This document shows positions 31,958-42,140 of a stretch of 64,000 nucleotides of DNA, one piece after another; the first letter of the stretch is position 1, and each line of letters starts with the position of its first letter. The notes beneath the pieces were generated by a model. The model was not told the DNA's origin. It worked only from the letters and a program-made list of their open reading frames with translations, and made no database searches. Source of the DNA: Tribonema minus (Eukaryota > Sar > Xanthophyceae > Tribonematales > Tribonemataceae); contig JAFCMP010000026.1 of assembly GCA_017506865.1 (NCBI GenBank), positions 310,001 to 374,000 of the forward strand, written 5' to 3'. A program made the translations under genes and the position numbers.

Positions 31958-33294
31958 TCTCGCTGATCATTTGCAGCTATCCTGCGGTCGACAATGCTGT
32001 CTAACGCGGCAGGGGGCTCTAACACGTCATACAATTCTGAACGTAGGGAAGGGGTTGCCATACCTCGGTCAACTTCAGATCCCTCCACGTACGGTTTCAT
32101 GTGCGACACATGGCGTTTACACGTGCGTATACGCCTGCCCTTCATCTGACAGATGAAAGACAAGCCCGAAGGGCCAGCTGGTGCTATCACCTGCGAAGGG
32201 CCTGTGAATTTGGGGTCCAGTTTCATTGACCTGCCTATGGTTGGGAGCTTTTGTATCCACACTCTATCTCCTATATTCACTTTGAGCTTTCTCTTGATGG
32301 CGTCATTCTGCCTTGCAGTGATTTGTTGACGTTGCTCATATGCTTTGCTTGCTGCATCGCTTGCGAGTCGCATCCAACTTTCGCGCTTGGACATCCAATC
32401 ATGTATGTCCCTCGTTTTTTCTGAAGGGCCAACTAGAAGCAGGTCGTGAGGGAAACTCGCTTCACGCCCGAACACTAAAAAGAATGGCGTTAGCCCTAGT
32501 TGTGTCCTGATCGTGGTACGCAATGCAAATTGCAGCACCTCTAACCCTTGGTCCCAGTTGCTCTGTGTAGCATCAACCCAATTGGTCAGCGCCTCAGCTA
32601 TTTTACCATTAACCCTCTCGGCTTGACCATTTGTTTGGGGGTGATAAGCTGTTGTTTCCAGCTTTGCAATACTCAAAGCATCACATAGATGCTTGACCAC
32701 TTTGTTCACAAATTCCTTCCCATTGTCAGAGAATATCTCTTCCACGGCGCCAATCAACATGGTCACCGAGAATAGCTTTTCAGCAACTTCCTCCTCCGTT
32801 TTTGAAAAGAGTGGGTAAAAAAATACAAACCCCGAGAGGGCTTCTACCACTGTCAGCACATACTTGTGCCCTCTTGCTGACATTGTGCCTAAGCTCAGGA
32901 TATCTACATGTAACCGTTGCCACAAATGCGTAGGTGGCACAACCTTAGAGTCGGCCTTATAGGTGTAGGCCTTCTTTCGTTTTTGACATGGGATGCATGA
33001 CTTGACATACTGTTCAACATCTTTGCGCATGCCTGGCCAGTAATAATTCTCATACAGGCGCGCTGTTGTAGCGGCTATACCCGGGTGCATTGCACTAGCG
33101 TCGCTGTGTGCCAGCTTTGTGACTAGCGTACGCGCGGCCATTGGTACTACAACTTGAAGTGCAACAGCTCCGCCTTTTGCTTGGACTGGTTGCATGCGCA
33201 TGAGAAGTCCATCATCGTCAATCATGTATTGCTCGCCTTGCACTGACAGTGCTGCGGCAAGGTCATTATCAGCTGGCATCTCGGCGGTCTGCAA
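31958..33294 (-). CDS. Gypsy B integrase and first half of chromodomain
   Basis: This is a well-preserved integrase. Its zinc-binding HHCC segment is HSDASAMHPGIAATT onward to CIPCQ. The catalytic triad is LHVDIL, FSDNGKEF and NGQAERVNG, with the Asp-to-Glu spacing usual for Ty3/gypsy. A GPY-like module follows (IGDRVWIQKLP, DPKFTGPSQVI). The chromodomain begins LDSIVDRRIAANDQREY and is cut at 31957 by non-LTR copy b; the rest is at 28588 and below. The frame is open throughout, unlike the RT part, which suggests that this element decayed recently and unevenly. Confidence 0.85.
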
Positions 33295-33652
33295 ATATTT
33301 GATGACCGCTGAACAAAATGCATCTTTTTGTTGCAGGAGTTTGAATGGGTGCCTCTACAAAATCGCTGGGGTCACGGCACCAGACATTTTTCGTGTCTCG
33401 GGGGTTCGTGGCAGTTTGAGTACTACATTGGGGTCATAGGTGCGCGTGGGCCTCTTTGCCTCACTGGCAACTGCAGCGAGATCTAGCTCAGGCTCACTCT
33501 CAGAGTCCTCGTCATCAAATTCATGCCAAGGGGATACGGTTCCTGCAATCCCCGTATGCACAGGGTCTGCCTCATACTGATCAATAGCACTAGTGCACGC
33601 CTCTTGCCATGGGTGCAGTTCAGGTTGTGTACTGTTTTCTGTGCCTCTGTAC
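33295..33652 (-). CDS. Gypsy B linker between RNase H and integrase
   Basis: This is an acidic, non-catalytic linker (HEFDDEDSESEPELDLAAV in the middle) in a frame shifted relative to the integrase, so at least one small indel lies near 33300-33360. It is bounded upstream by non-LTR copy c. Confidence 0.55.
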
Positions 33653-34019
33653 GTATGGACTTGTATTTATAAAGGCCCAAGGGAGGCCGGGTTGCCTATG
33701 CAATCGAAAAGCTTGCGTCAACGCAGCAGCCTAGTCTGCGCTGTGCCCTAGGAGTTTGGATACCGGCGCCGCAACACAGCCCAGCATTCGCGCTCCACGT
33801 GTGTATGCCATGACGCGCTCCGCCAACTCCCGCGCCAGCGATATGCTCAGCTCAATGTGGATCTGACGCTTAGCTAACCCGGCCTTGCGTAACACATCTG
33901 CCTTCCCCCCCCCTGAGCACAGTGCTGAGTGCATTGCCAACTCCTTAACAAAAAGGCTTGTCTGCTTGCCCAGCCGTCCGTACGACTCCTGCACGAATGG
34001 CACAAAAGCCCAAGATGAG
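33653..34019 (-). mobile_element. 5'-truncated non-LTR retroelement, copy c
   Basis: A 367-bp 3' fragment of the same family as copy b (SWAFVPFVQESYGRLGKQ through the TAG stop and 3' terminus), inserted in the RNase H-integrase linker of gypsy B. The 5-bp word tgtac flanks it (33648-33652 and 34020-34024), and removing it rejoins the linker. It is very similar to copy b. Confidence 0.85.
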
Positions 34020-34024
34020 TGTAC

Positions 34025-35190
34025 TCTGATAGCTGCCTTATGAAGTGCTCATATGTCGCTGATGCTGAAATATATGTTTGTTCTTGGTTGGGTGACATTC
34101 ATTCATGTCTTGCATGTATATAGCGGCAGCTTTATTGGCGCTAGCATCTACCTCATCGCAAGTTTGATCAGCTGTGTGATCCAGTATGGTATATATATCA
34201 TCATCCTCGCTGAGCTGTAGGATGCTGTCTGTTACAAAGCCCTCTGTCATTGCTGCGGCCGTGCACGCATAGTCATTGAATGCCTTTGTCCAGTCGCACC
34301 ACAGTGTTATGCATGAGACATAATGGTACTTCCTTTTGTGGTGTGCACGTATCTACTGGTGCAATATCTGCATCGGGCTCTGCGAAGCGTACGCCGCAAG
34401 GAGGGGCGTCACCTACTTCCGTAGCTTCTGGCCATTGCTCATCAACTTCCATATCAGATGATTGATGCTCTTGTGGGTTACGGGAAAGCCCATCAGCGTT
34501 CCCGTTCGACAGCCCACTCCGGTGCTGTATAAGCAAATCAAACTCTTGCAGTCTCAGCGCCCATCTCATGAATTTGTTGTTTGTGGGCGAGGTACTGCTC
34601 AATAGTTGCCTCAGCGCCTTTGCGTCTGTCTCTACTGTTACTGGACGTCCCCAGAGAAAGCCATCAAAATAATTCAGTGCTTGTACCATAGCACTCAAGC
34701 TCTGTAGCAGCCATTTTTGCGTCATCATCAGTGTTGATTTTACTGAAATACCCGATCACTACCTCACGCAGTCTTTGTCCATCTTGTATTTTGACGCGCC
34801 CATACGTAGAGTCGTGTGTGATTGGGACGAATTGCGTGAGTACTGCAGACACTGCGGTCTTGCAGGCTCTGTTTGCAAGTAGAAGGGCAAGTTGAAGTTA
34901 GGGTGAGCTAGAATAGGACTACTTGCGAGCGCACCTTTGAGGTCCTCCAAAGCCTTCTGCCTCGCAGGGGTCCACACCATGGGCTCGTCCTTGTGCAGCA
35001 GCCGGGCTATCGGCGCGAGCTTCTCAGCAAACCTGTGGACGTATCGCTTGTGGTAGTTGAAGAGGCCGCAAAGCGACTCAACACGTTTACGGTCCACCTT
35101 GTTTTCGATCATCGGGGCCGACATATCGAGCATTGCTGCGAGCATGTCTGGGGCGGCACGTACACCGTTGGCGCCCACTAGATGGCCCAA
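34025..35190 (-). pseudogene. Gypsy B RNase H and tether, frameshifted
   Basis: The coding sense passes through several frames. 34759-35190 holds the RT connection (GHLVGANGVRAAPDML, LCGLFNYHKRYVHRFAEKL). 34664-34852 holds the start of RNase H (IGYFSKINTDDDAKMAATELECYGT). 34273-34728 holds its end (VTVETDAKALRQLLSSTSP, HRSGLSNGNADGLSRNP). 34038-34250 is an acidic linker. At least three one-base shifts (near 35190, 34850 and 34690) and a further one near 34260 break it, so no functional polyprotein can be made from this copy. Confidence 0.75.
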
Positions 35191-36777
35191 ACTTCAACTC
35201 TGACCTAAACAGTTGTGACTTTTGCAGCGAACAACTCAGGCCTGCTTTGATGAGTCTGGAGAAAACATCTTCCAGATCTCCCAGGTGCTGTGAGAAGTCC
35301 TTACTGAACACCAATATATCATCTATATACACCAATGCATGAGCGTTGAGGGCTTCACGTAGTGCAAGATGCATGACTCTGGTGAAGGCTGCCGGTAAGT
35401 TCACCAGCCCAAAGGGGGCTATGTTGAACTCCCAAAGTGCTCCAGTGGGCACTCTAGAAGCTGTCTTCTGGGCCGATTCCTTTTCAAGTGGTATCTGGTA
35501 GTAGCCTTTTGCCAGGTCTAATGCTGACAAGACTTTTGCAGAGCCAAGTACACTGAGCATGGAGTCAATGCTACCAATGCCATGGCTGTCACGTACTGTG
35601 ACCTTATTCAGCTTTCTGTAGTCAAGGCAAAACCTAATCTTGTCTTTTTGCTTGACAAGCACTGGGTTGCTTGCCCACGGCGACTGTGATGGACTGACGT
35701 GACGGCTTTCTTGCAGCGCTTTCACGTGATCCATGATGAACTCAGCTTCTTTCTGAGACCATTTGCGTGCTTTATCTGCTATAGGCAGCGCTGCGCCTGT
35801 GTTTATGAGTATTTCAGCAAGGTGAGTCACGGGGGGATTCTTGGGGTCAGCCGCAAAAACTGCCTTTTGTCGGCGCAACATCTCCCTCGCGTGATCAATG
35901 TATGCAGTACCGTCGTCAAAAGAACTTCTCAGCATAGGCAGTGGATCACCTTTGCTATCGTGGAACAGCGCCTCTAGCTGTTCATCAGTCACTGTCTTCC
36001 TCGGCTCATGTATCTTGTGCGCGACCTCAGAGTCAACTTCTTGATTTGGCCGGCGAATACGTACTGACATATTCTCATGTTTGGACATTGTTTCGTGCTG
36101 CTCAGTGCTCGACTGGGTGGCAACACAGCTCACCTCATGCTCTTTGATCAGTTGCATGGCTTCTTCAATGGATGATACTGGGGTAATTACTGTCCCCGCT
36201 GGGAGCGGTTCCAAGTCTCCCACATATTCATCACTGAAAACATGAACAGGGGCATTCGTAGTGTTGATCATTTGTGCCATGACTGGTGCCCCTGGTTGCA
36301 CACTGACTAACACTGCAGCCACAGCCAAGCCATCTTTACACAAATTCCAGCGCCTGTTGCGGTTCGGTACCAGCATGGCATCATAGGCCTGCTTGCCGCA
36401 ATACATGGGTTTTACACTCAGCTCAATTATTGTCCTTGAGTGTGGGGCAAGTCGTACGTCTTCTGCCAAGTACACGCTGCGCACTCTGTCGCGTGAAGTG
36501 GCAGTTGTAGGGGCGCTACGATTGTCATGGGCACCTTTTGTTGTGATGCCATCAACCTTTATGGGGTATGTAGGTATACCTGCTTTGGGTCGCTCAAACA
36601 TCTTCACAGCCGCCTCTGTTACATCACCAGTAGGGGCGAATAGGGACTCTTTGTATAGCATGGCAGATTGATAGGCGCCACAGAAATTGCTGCCTATCAT
36701 CACTCCGGCATCAATATGTGCAACTATAAACTTGTGCCTGATCAGCACAGTGCCAAATGCAAGCCATAAGCTGATCA
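35087..36777 (-). CDS. Gypsy B reverse transcriptase (gag and protease missing)
   Basis: The frame enters from the 5' LTR. After about 250 residues of pre-RT sequence (VRLAPHSRTIIELSVKP, then FSDEYVGDLEPLPAGTVI), the RT motifs follow: SPWASNPVLVKQKDK, IRFCLDYRKLNKVTV, LSALDLAKGYYQIPL with the first catalytic Asp, APFGLVNLPAAFTRVM, and ALVYIDDILVFSKD with the YIDD active site. Nothing before it looks like gag, and only HIDAGVMIG vaguely resembles a protease loop. The element therefore has a large internal deletion from just inside the 5' LTR. The frame ends in a shift after LFRSELKF. Confidence 0.82.
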
Positions 36778-37122
36778 CAGATAAGAGTACTAGGTTGCAG
36801 TACCTGGCATGGAGCTTGAAGATGAGATGCCAGCCAGGGGCTTGAGGGTGCGGAAGAAGAAGGAGACGAGGGCAGCAGCCAGGAGAAGGCAGAGGAAGAG
36901 CGCTAGCCAGGCTGGGGCCAGTGTTGTTGGCATTAGATGCCGTGTTGTGTGCACTGCTACTGAGAACTCGAGAGAGCCTCGCATGACTCTCCACAAACAT
37001 CAACCAGGGGTATGTATGTATCTCCTGGCCCCTTATGCATACATACCTTCAGATCTGTAACCGAATTGTGTGGCTTGGAGTCACTCATCCCGCACTACAG
37101 CGTCCCCAACTAGACATGTCAA
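36778..37122 (-). repeat. Gypsy B 5' LTR
   Basis: The 345-bp partner of 27288-27632. On the minus strand it is followed at once by tgatcagcttatgg, where a primer-binding site would be expected; no tRNA match is obvious. Confidence 0.88.
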
Positions 37123-37124
37123 AG

Positions 37125-37253
37125 GTGCGGCGCGACCGCGCGGCTGAGGAGCTGCGCCAGCAAACGCAGCGAAGCTGCCACCATCAAGAAGCACAGTGGC
37201 TGCGCGCCTCAGCGTCTGTGGCAGCACTGGCGGAGCTGGCCGCTGCTGCTGCG
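37125..37253 (+). CDS. Exon right of gypsy B (plus-strand host gene)
   Basis: An AG at 37123-37124 and a donor GCG|GTAGGT at 37253/37254 bound 129 bp (43 codons, phase 0). The peptide is VRRDRAAEELRQQTQRSCHH followed by an Ala-rich helix ending in five Ala. It pairs in phase with the exon ending at 27233. The charged helix followed by an Ala-rich stretch would fit a membrane-anchored or coiled-coil protein; no family was recognised. Confidence 0.35.
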
Positions 37254-37715
37254 GTAGGTGCGGCTGCCGTTGCCGCTGTTGGCGCGGTCTCCGGTGTTGC
37301 TGCTGGCGCCACCTCTGCTCAGCCTGTTGCCGCTCCTGCTGCTGTTGGGCACGGTGCCGCTGAAGCTGCTGCTGCTGCTGCTGCGGCTGCCGCCACTGTC
37401 GCCGTTGCTCCTGCTGGCGCTGCTGCCGCTGCAGCTGCTGTTGCTGCTGTTGCCGCAGGTGTGTGTGTTGTTGCTGCTCCGTTGAGACACCAATGTGCCT
37501 GGTACCCAGCGCTTTGTGTACCCTGGCCTGAATGCAGTTGGGACCATCATGGCAGCGACGTGAAAGGGTGACCTTCAAGCTGGACCGCTCGCAGCAAGGC
37601 GGTAGCTTGGGCGCTTTGGGGGTTGGGTTGGACCTCCCGTGTTATCAGGACCAGTGCTTTCAGCACAAGCGCCTGATACCGTGTGATCATTTCATCCACA
37701 GATTTGATCCAGACA
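37254..37715. other. Triplet-rich low-complexity stretch and short flank
   Basis: From 37254 to 37487 the sequence is mostly gct/gcc/gtt triplets on the plus strand (poly-Ala), read as poly-Gln on the minus strand. From 37488 to 37715 nothing specific is seen. Confidence 0.5.
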
Positions 37716-38076
37716 TGTTGGCATAGTCCTCAGTTCTGGGCACCGTCAAACTTTAAGGTGACCGAGATCTTCAATACCCTGGTTCAAAATGAGACCAGTG
37801 TGCTCTGCGGCAGGGCAACCCCAAATCGGGGCTTGTATGGTATCACTGCTACCACAGCAAGGCAAAGCAGAAACACTGGCACTCACACCACAGCTCAGTA
37901 CTTGTGTGTGTATTCCAGGCCTGCTTCCTTGCTCTGAGAGCAAAGCTGCAGAAACAAACTTACAGTTGGCAGTTACACAATTATTGGAATGCAGCGCGCA
38001 TTCCAATCCCGAACAGGGGGAACCGGGGACCACTATGAATAAAACTGTGTGAAAACACTTGGTGATACCACAGACA
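37716..38076 (-). repeat. Probable gypsy A 3' LTR
   Basis: A 361-bp segment that, read on the minus strand, begins TGTCTGTGG right after a run of seven G and ends GCCAACA, giving the TG/CA ends expected of an LTR. No second copy is in the window, so its limits rest on the polypurine tract and the end motif only. Confidence 0.5.
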
Positions 38077-38088
38077 CCCCCCCTAGGG
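38077..38088 (-). promoter_or_regulatory. Gypsy A polypurine tract
   Basis: On the minus strand ccctaggggggg lies directly before the presumed 3' LTR and about 220 bp after the end of the coding sequence. Confidence 0.55.
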
Positions 38089-38305
38089 CTATGCATAGCC
38101 CGATAATGGGGAAGCAAGCTGACTTCCCATGGCACACGCCACAACAAGGAACCGCATACACATAACTAGGCGCAGTTGCCTCTCACTGATGATGCAAGCA
38201 CCAAACAACATACCATGTGCCACGTGCGACTTCTGCGAAAGCTATAACTAATGCGATGCGTACGCACAAGCTTGTACACACTTAGCAGGGACGTGCACAC
38301 TATGC

Positions 38306-39547
38306 TTACTGCGCAATGCTGGTCAAAGCGTCAACCTGTGCAGGAGTGCCAGCAAGAAACCATGTGCCGTTGGCCGCAGTAGGCTCGGTGCCATACTTGT
38401 CGACCGCAAAAGGGAGCTCTGCGTACTTGCCCTTGTCCACCCAGAACACCCTAAGCTTCTTAACACCGCGATTGGAGCGAGTACGTGTGGAGCCGGGCTC
38501 AACAACACGGATTACCTCAGCTTCAAACCACTGCTGAAACACTACGCCGTCACCGCCAGTCATGTTAAACACGACCATGACCATCATGCCGCAAACTGCA
38601 GCATTAAACAACACTGCCTCCGAAGGGGCTGAAATGACAGCGCGCGGGCCAGGCGCGAGCTCATAAGAGCCGCGGCCACACTGCGCGAGCACACCTCCAA
38701 CGCCACGCCGCTTTGATGCCTTCTGCATCTCCCGCCTAACCACCTCCGTGCCTGCGCCCGCAATGTCAACGTTGCTGCGCAGGTCGGCAGCGCGGCTGAG
38801 CGTCGCCCAATACTCGTGCAACGCAGTGGCACAAGCGTCAAGGTTGAGAGCTGCCTCCCATGAGTCTGCGACCTCGCCTTCCCACCGCACCAAGTACTCT
38901 AAGCGCTGGCCGCGACCGCGGGCCTGTGTTGCGACACGGTGCCGCAAGATGGCCTCGACACCATGGCGCGCCTCATCTGGCGCGACGTCATCTGTCGTCA
39001 GCGAGCCAGGTGACATGCCATGCCAATGCTTGGCGAGCAGGTACTTGGCAAAGCCCGCGGGCAGCGTGCCCGGCGGACCTTCGTTGTTCGCGGCAGAGGG
39101 ATCTCTGCAGAGCTTGACGAGTGCGCGTGCGACGCGCATGGGACCCTCGGGGAGCTCCACCACAAGCACACCGGCTTGCACCGGCTTGTCTTGAAACACG
39201 CCAGGGCCGACGGCCAGGACCCGATAGGGGCCCTGCCAGCGGTCAAGCAGCTTCTTCGAGAAGAGCGTGCGGCGTGCCTGCCCAAATTTGGCAGACTTGG
39301 GGTCTATGTCGATGTCGGTGGCAGCCGAGTGCGTGCGCGGCGCGTGGTAATACCACACGCTGTCGCCCGCTTTGCAGGCAGTGCGCAACCCAAACACACT
39401 CGCAAGCGCGTCGTTCTCACGCAACACACGGGCGCGACGCAGGGCATGCCGCAGTGAAGCGACGCCGTGCGCCGCACGCTGGCGCTGCGTGAGCTCTTGG
39501 ACCAATTCAAGTGCGGAGCGGCTCGTACCGGGAGGGGCAAGGGGCTT
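38306..39547 (-). CDS. Gypsy A integrase tail and chromodomain
   Basis: This continues the integrase frame after a single TAG at 39548-39550. It holds a GPY-like module (KKLLDRWQGPYRVLAVGPG) and then a chromodomain (GVEAILRHRVATQARGRGQ, LEYLVRWEGEVADSWEAA, LNLDACATALHEYW), with aromatic residues in the expected places. Chromodomains of this type bind modified histones and steer chromovirus integration (family knowledge). The tail of about 150 further residues (VIRVVEPGSTRTRSNRG) is unrecognised. The stop is at 38306-38308. Confidence 0.75.
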   Translation of the reverse strand, partial: KPLAPPGTSRSALELVQELTQRQRAAHGVASLRHALRRARVLRENDALASVFGLRTACKAGDSVWYYHAPRTHSAATDIDIDPKSAKFGQARRTLFSKKLLDRWQGPYRVLAVGPGVFQDKPVQAGVLVVELPEGPMRVARALVKLCRDPSAANNEGPPGTLPAGFAKYLLAKHWHGMSPGSLTTDDVAPDEARHGVEAILRHRVATQARGRGQRLEYLVRWEGEVADSWEAALNLDACATALHEYWATLSRAADLRSNVDIAGAGTEVVRREMQKASKRRGVGGVLAQCGRGSYELAPGPRAVISAPSEAVLFNAAVCGMMVMVVFNMTGGDGVVFQQWFEAEVIRVVEPGSTRTRSNRGVKKLRVFWVDKGKYAELPFAVDKYGTEPTAANGTWFLAGTPAQVDALTSIAQ

Positions 39548-41596
39548 CTAAAGGTCACCTAGGAGTTGGTGCAAGGCGTAGTGAACCTCGCGACCGGTGG
39601 CTAACAAGTAGGGAGTGGCGCCGGTTGCGCGGTTGTGGGAGGTGTTGTGCGCAAATGAAACATGTGGCAGCCAGTCTGCCCAATCTCCACCGCCATCACT
39701 AACTGCCATTGCGAGCATCTGTGCTAACTCTTGCATGAAGCGCTCACACTTGCCATTGCACTCAGGGTGGTACGCAGTGGTGTTGAGTTTGCGAATGCCC
39801 ATGTATTGGTAGAATGCCTTGGCTAGCGCTGACATGAAGATGCTACCGCGATCACTGAGGAGCTTGGCAGGGGTGCCATGGAGAGGGCTGTGCTGATCTA
39901 TGAGGATACGGGCTGTACCCACAGAGTTGAAGTCGTCAGGTGTAACAGGGTAACACCAGACCCAGCCGCTATTATACATGTCCATGACAACAAGCACATA
40001 GCTGTGGCCGCTGCTACTGAGGGGCAGGAGGCCGAAGTGATCTATGGCAATGGTGTGGAAGGGGTATGGGGGCATGTCGCGCCAAACTAGGGGGTGGCGC
40101 GAAAGCTTGCCAGTGCGCTTGTGGGCTTGGCAGGGCCAGCAGTGACTGACCCAGTAGATAGCAGTGCGCGTCCAGTTGGGCCACCAACAGAGCGCGCGAA
40201 CGCGCTCCATCGTGCGCTTGATGCCCTGATGACCCGCCCAGGCGCTGCCATGGAACGCGTCCATAACGAGAGCGCGCAAAGAGCGAGGCACCACAATCTG
40301 ATCGTGGCCGCTGGCGTCGTGGTGCACTAGGAGCAGGCAATCGCCGTATGCGTGCAATGAGCACTCTTTTGACCACGCCTTCACCTGACTTGCCAGCGCG
40401 GCATCCGCAGGCAGCTCCCCATCCACCATGTGTCCCCACAACGCACCGAGCTGCGCATCCGCGCGCTGCTCGCGCTGCCACTCCGCAGGCGTGAGCCTGC
40501 AGAGCTCCGCATGCTCAGCAAACGCCTCGCAAGCCGCAGGTGACGCTCCCTCTGCCTCCTGCGCAGCCAGCAGCTCCTCTGAGCCGCCGCCACGCAACGT
40601 GTCGACGATCAGCATGCAAATGTGGAGGTACTCGCCAGTGGCGAGCGCCTCAAGACGGTGAGCGTCGGCGGCCTCAAGGCCGTATGCATGCAGAAGCCGC
40701 TCACGCGACGCCTCGGCGGCGTCCGCAGCGGTGGCAGGGAGGGGGTTGCGGCTCGGGCCGTCCGCGGTGCCGTGGTCGGCGCCCTTCTTGTAGACGACGT
40801 CGATGTCGAAAGCCGACAACAACTCGGCCCAGCGTCCGCCGCGCGCAGTGCACACACGGATGGATTCCATGTACTGCAACGCGCGGTGGTCGGTGAGAAG
40901 GGTGAAGCGCGTGCCCCACAGCATGTGCCGAAACTTCTTGATGCCGTTGACGATGGCGCCGGCCTCGAGGTCCGTGGTGGACCAGTTGCGCTCGTTGGGG
41001 AGCGTGGCGCGAGACGTGAAGGCGATGGGCTGCTCGACGCCGTCGGCGTCGACCTGCGAAAGCACGGCGCCGAAGCCCTCCTTGCAGGCATCTGTGGCGA
41101 GGATAAAGGGACGATCGCCGCTGGCGGCAGCTGCGTAGTCGGGGTAACGCATGACGGTATGGAGTGCAAGAGCCTCGTTGACGGCGCGCATGGATTTGCG
41201 CTGCTCATCGGAGATATGAAACTCTGCACCCTTGGCCATGAGAGCGGTGAGGGGGGCCACTAGCACTGCCATGCCACGGACGAAACGGCGGTAGTAGTTG
41301 GCAAGGCCGAGCCAGGCGCGCAATTGCGACAGGTTGGTGGGCTCAGGCATCTCTAGCAGGGCTTGGACTTTGGCGGGGTCAGGCCTAATGCCATCAATGC
41401 CAACGATGTGGCCTAGGAACTGGACGTGGCGGCAGCCTACGTGGAGCTTGGCGGGGGCCAGCTTCATGCCATGCTTCTGGAAGCGGTCAAAGACGCCTCG
41501 GAGGTCCTCAATGTGCTGATCTATCGAGGTGCTGGAAACAATGACATCGTCGATGTAAGGCTGCACGCGGCTGAGTCCTGCTAGCACTGTCTGCAT
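39548..41596 (-). CDS. Gypsy A reverse transcriptase end, RNase H and integrase
   Basis: The 682-codon frame opens in the RT palm with QPYIDDVIVSS (YIDD active site), followed by the connection FLGHIVGIDGIRPDPAKV. RNase H motifs are FILATDACKEGFGAV, NWSTTDLEAGAIV and LLTDHRALQYM. Integrase has an HHCC-type segment (GHQGIKRTMERVRALCWW to HCWPCQAHK) and the triad FHTIAIDHFG, LLSDRGSIF and NGKCERFM. It ends at a TAG after HQLLGDL, while the sense continues in the same frame into the chromodomain region, so this stop is probably a nonsense mutation in an originally longer polyprotein. Confidence 0.85.
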   Translation of the reverse strand: MQTVLAGLSRVQPYIDDVIVSSTSIDQHIEDLRGVFDRFQKHGMKLAPAKLHVGCRHVQFLGHIVGIDGIRPDPAKVQALLEMPEPTNLSQLRAWLGLANYYRRFVRGMAVLVAPLTALMAKGAEFHISDEQRKSMRAVNEALALHTVMRYPDYAAAASGDRPFILATDACKEGFGAVLSQVDADGVEQPIAFTSRATLPNERNWSTTDLEAGAIVNGIKKFRHMLWGTRFTLLTDHRALQYMESIRVCTARGGRWAELLSAFDIDVVYKKGADHGTADGPSRNPLPATAADAAEASRERLLHAYGLEAADAHRLEALATGEYLHICMLIVDTLRGGGSEELLAAQEAEGASPAACEAFAEHAELCRLTPAEWQREQRADAQLGALWGHMVDGELPADAALASQVKAWSKECSLHAYGDCLLLVHHDASGHDQIVVPRSLRALVMDAFHGSAWAGHQGIKRTMERVRALCWWPNWTRTAIYWVSHCWPCQAHKRTGKLSRHPLVWRDMPPYPFHTIAIDHFGLLPLSSSGHSYVLVVMDMYNSGWVWCYPVTPDDFNSVGTARILIDQHSPLHGTPAKLLSDRGSIFMSALAKAFYQYMGIRKLNTTAYHPECNGKCERFMQELAQMLAMAVSDGGGDWADWLPHVSFAHNTSHNRATGATPYLLATGREVHYALHQLLGDL

Positions 41597-42140
41597 GAGG
41601 CGCGTGAAGTGGCCAGGGGCGCCGGCGCTACCTTGGGGGCAGCGCAGCCACGATCGTAAAGGCCGAACGAGGTGACCATAGCGGTCAGGGGGATGGCGTC
41701 GGGGCTGATGGCTGAGGTGAAGTAGCCGCTGGTGATGTCCATAGTGCTCAAGACAGAGGCCCCACCAAGACTGTTGAGAAGGTCTTCGATGTTTGGGATG
41801 GGGATCTGGGGCACTATTGTCTGGGCGTTGAGCTTCTTGTAGTTTACGGTGATGCGGGCTGTGCCGTCTGGCTTGAGCACCGCGACTACAGGGGAGGCCC
41901 AGTTGGACAACGAGGAGCGGATGATGCCGGCAGCAAGCAGCTTGTCAATCTCAACCTTGCCAAGTGATCAGTGCCGTGAGTGCAGGGGAGTACCTGTAGG
42001 GCCGGTCGTGACAGGGCACTGCTCCCTCCTTCAGATCTAGGCGAAACGGTAGGGTATCACAGAACCCAACGTCCCAAGTGTCTTTAGACAAGGTTTTGCT
42101 CGCAAAGTCCGCAAGCATGAAGCAAGCATGAAGCAGAGTC
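41581..42140 (-). pseudogene. Gypsy A reverse transcriptase N-terminal part, frameshifted
   Basis: The start of RT lies at about 41910-42110 (DTLPFRLDLKEGAVP and RYSPALTAL in one frame). It continues in 41581-41910 with NWASPVVAVLKPDGTARI, NYKKLNAQTIVPQIP and LSTMDITSGYF (first catalytic Asp). After SFGLYD a one-base shift near 41655 moves the sense into the frame of 39548-41596. A short direct duplication (agcatgaagca twice near 42112-42133) marks another break upstream. Confidence 0.75.

Larger units (their letters stand above)
27288..37122 (-). mobile_element. Gypsy B: Ty3/gypsy retrotransposon with two nested non-LTR insertions
   Basis: The element is bounded by two 345-bp direct repeats (27288-27632 and 36778-37122) that differ at about seven positions, and it reads on the minus strand. 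In reading order it has a 5' LTR, a short leader with no gag or clear protease, reverse transcriptase, RNase H, integrase, a chromodomain, a Tudor-like tail, a polypurine tract and a 3' LTR. Gag is missing, so the copy is internally deleted. The RT/RNase H part carries several frameshifts; the integrase is open. Non-LTR copies c (33653-34019) and b (28589-31951) interrupt it. No clean target duplication of gypsy B was found, and its LTR ends are not the usual TG/CA. Confidence 0.9.

Noticed and set aside
27283..37127. A target-site duplication for gypsy B (ctaag versus caaag)
   Set aside because: The match is only four of five bases and depends on an arbitrary LTR border, so it is not reported as a feature.
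37035..37578. Poly-Ala (plus) and poly-Gln (minus) proteins
   Set aside because: Both come from one triplet-rich tract; only the exon at 37125-37253 has splice-site support.
37660..37690. A methionine-tRNA-like primer-binding word (ggtatcagg on the minus strand)
   Set aside because: It lies outside the gypsy A LTR on the wrong side and is not adjacent to any 5' LTR.
40609..41263. Open frames on both strands over the gypsy A RNase H
   Set aside because: The true frame 39548-41596 carries all RNase H and integrase motifs; the others are shadows in GC-rich sequence.
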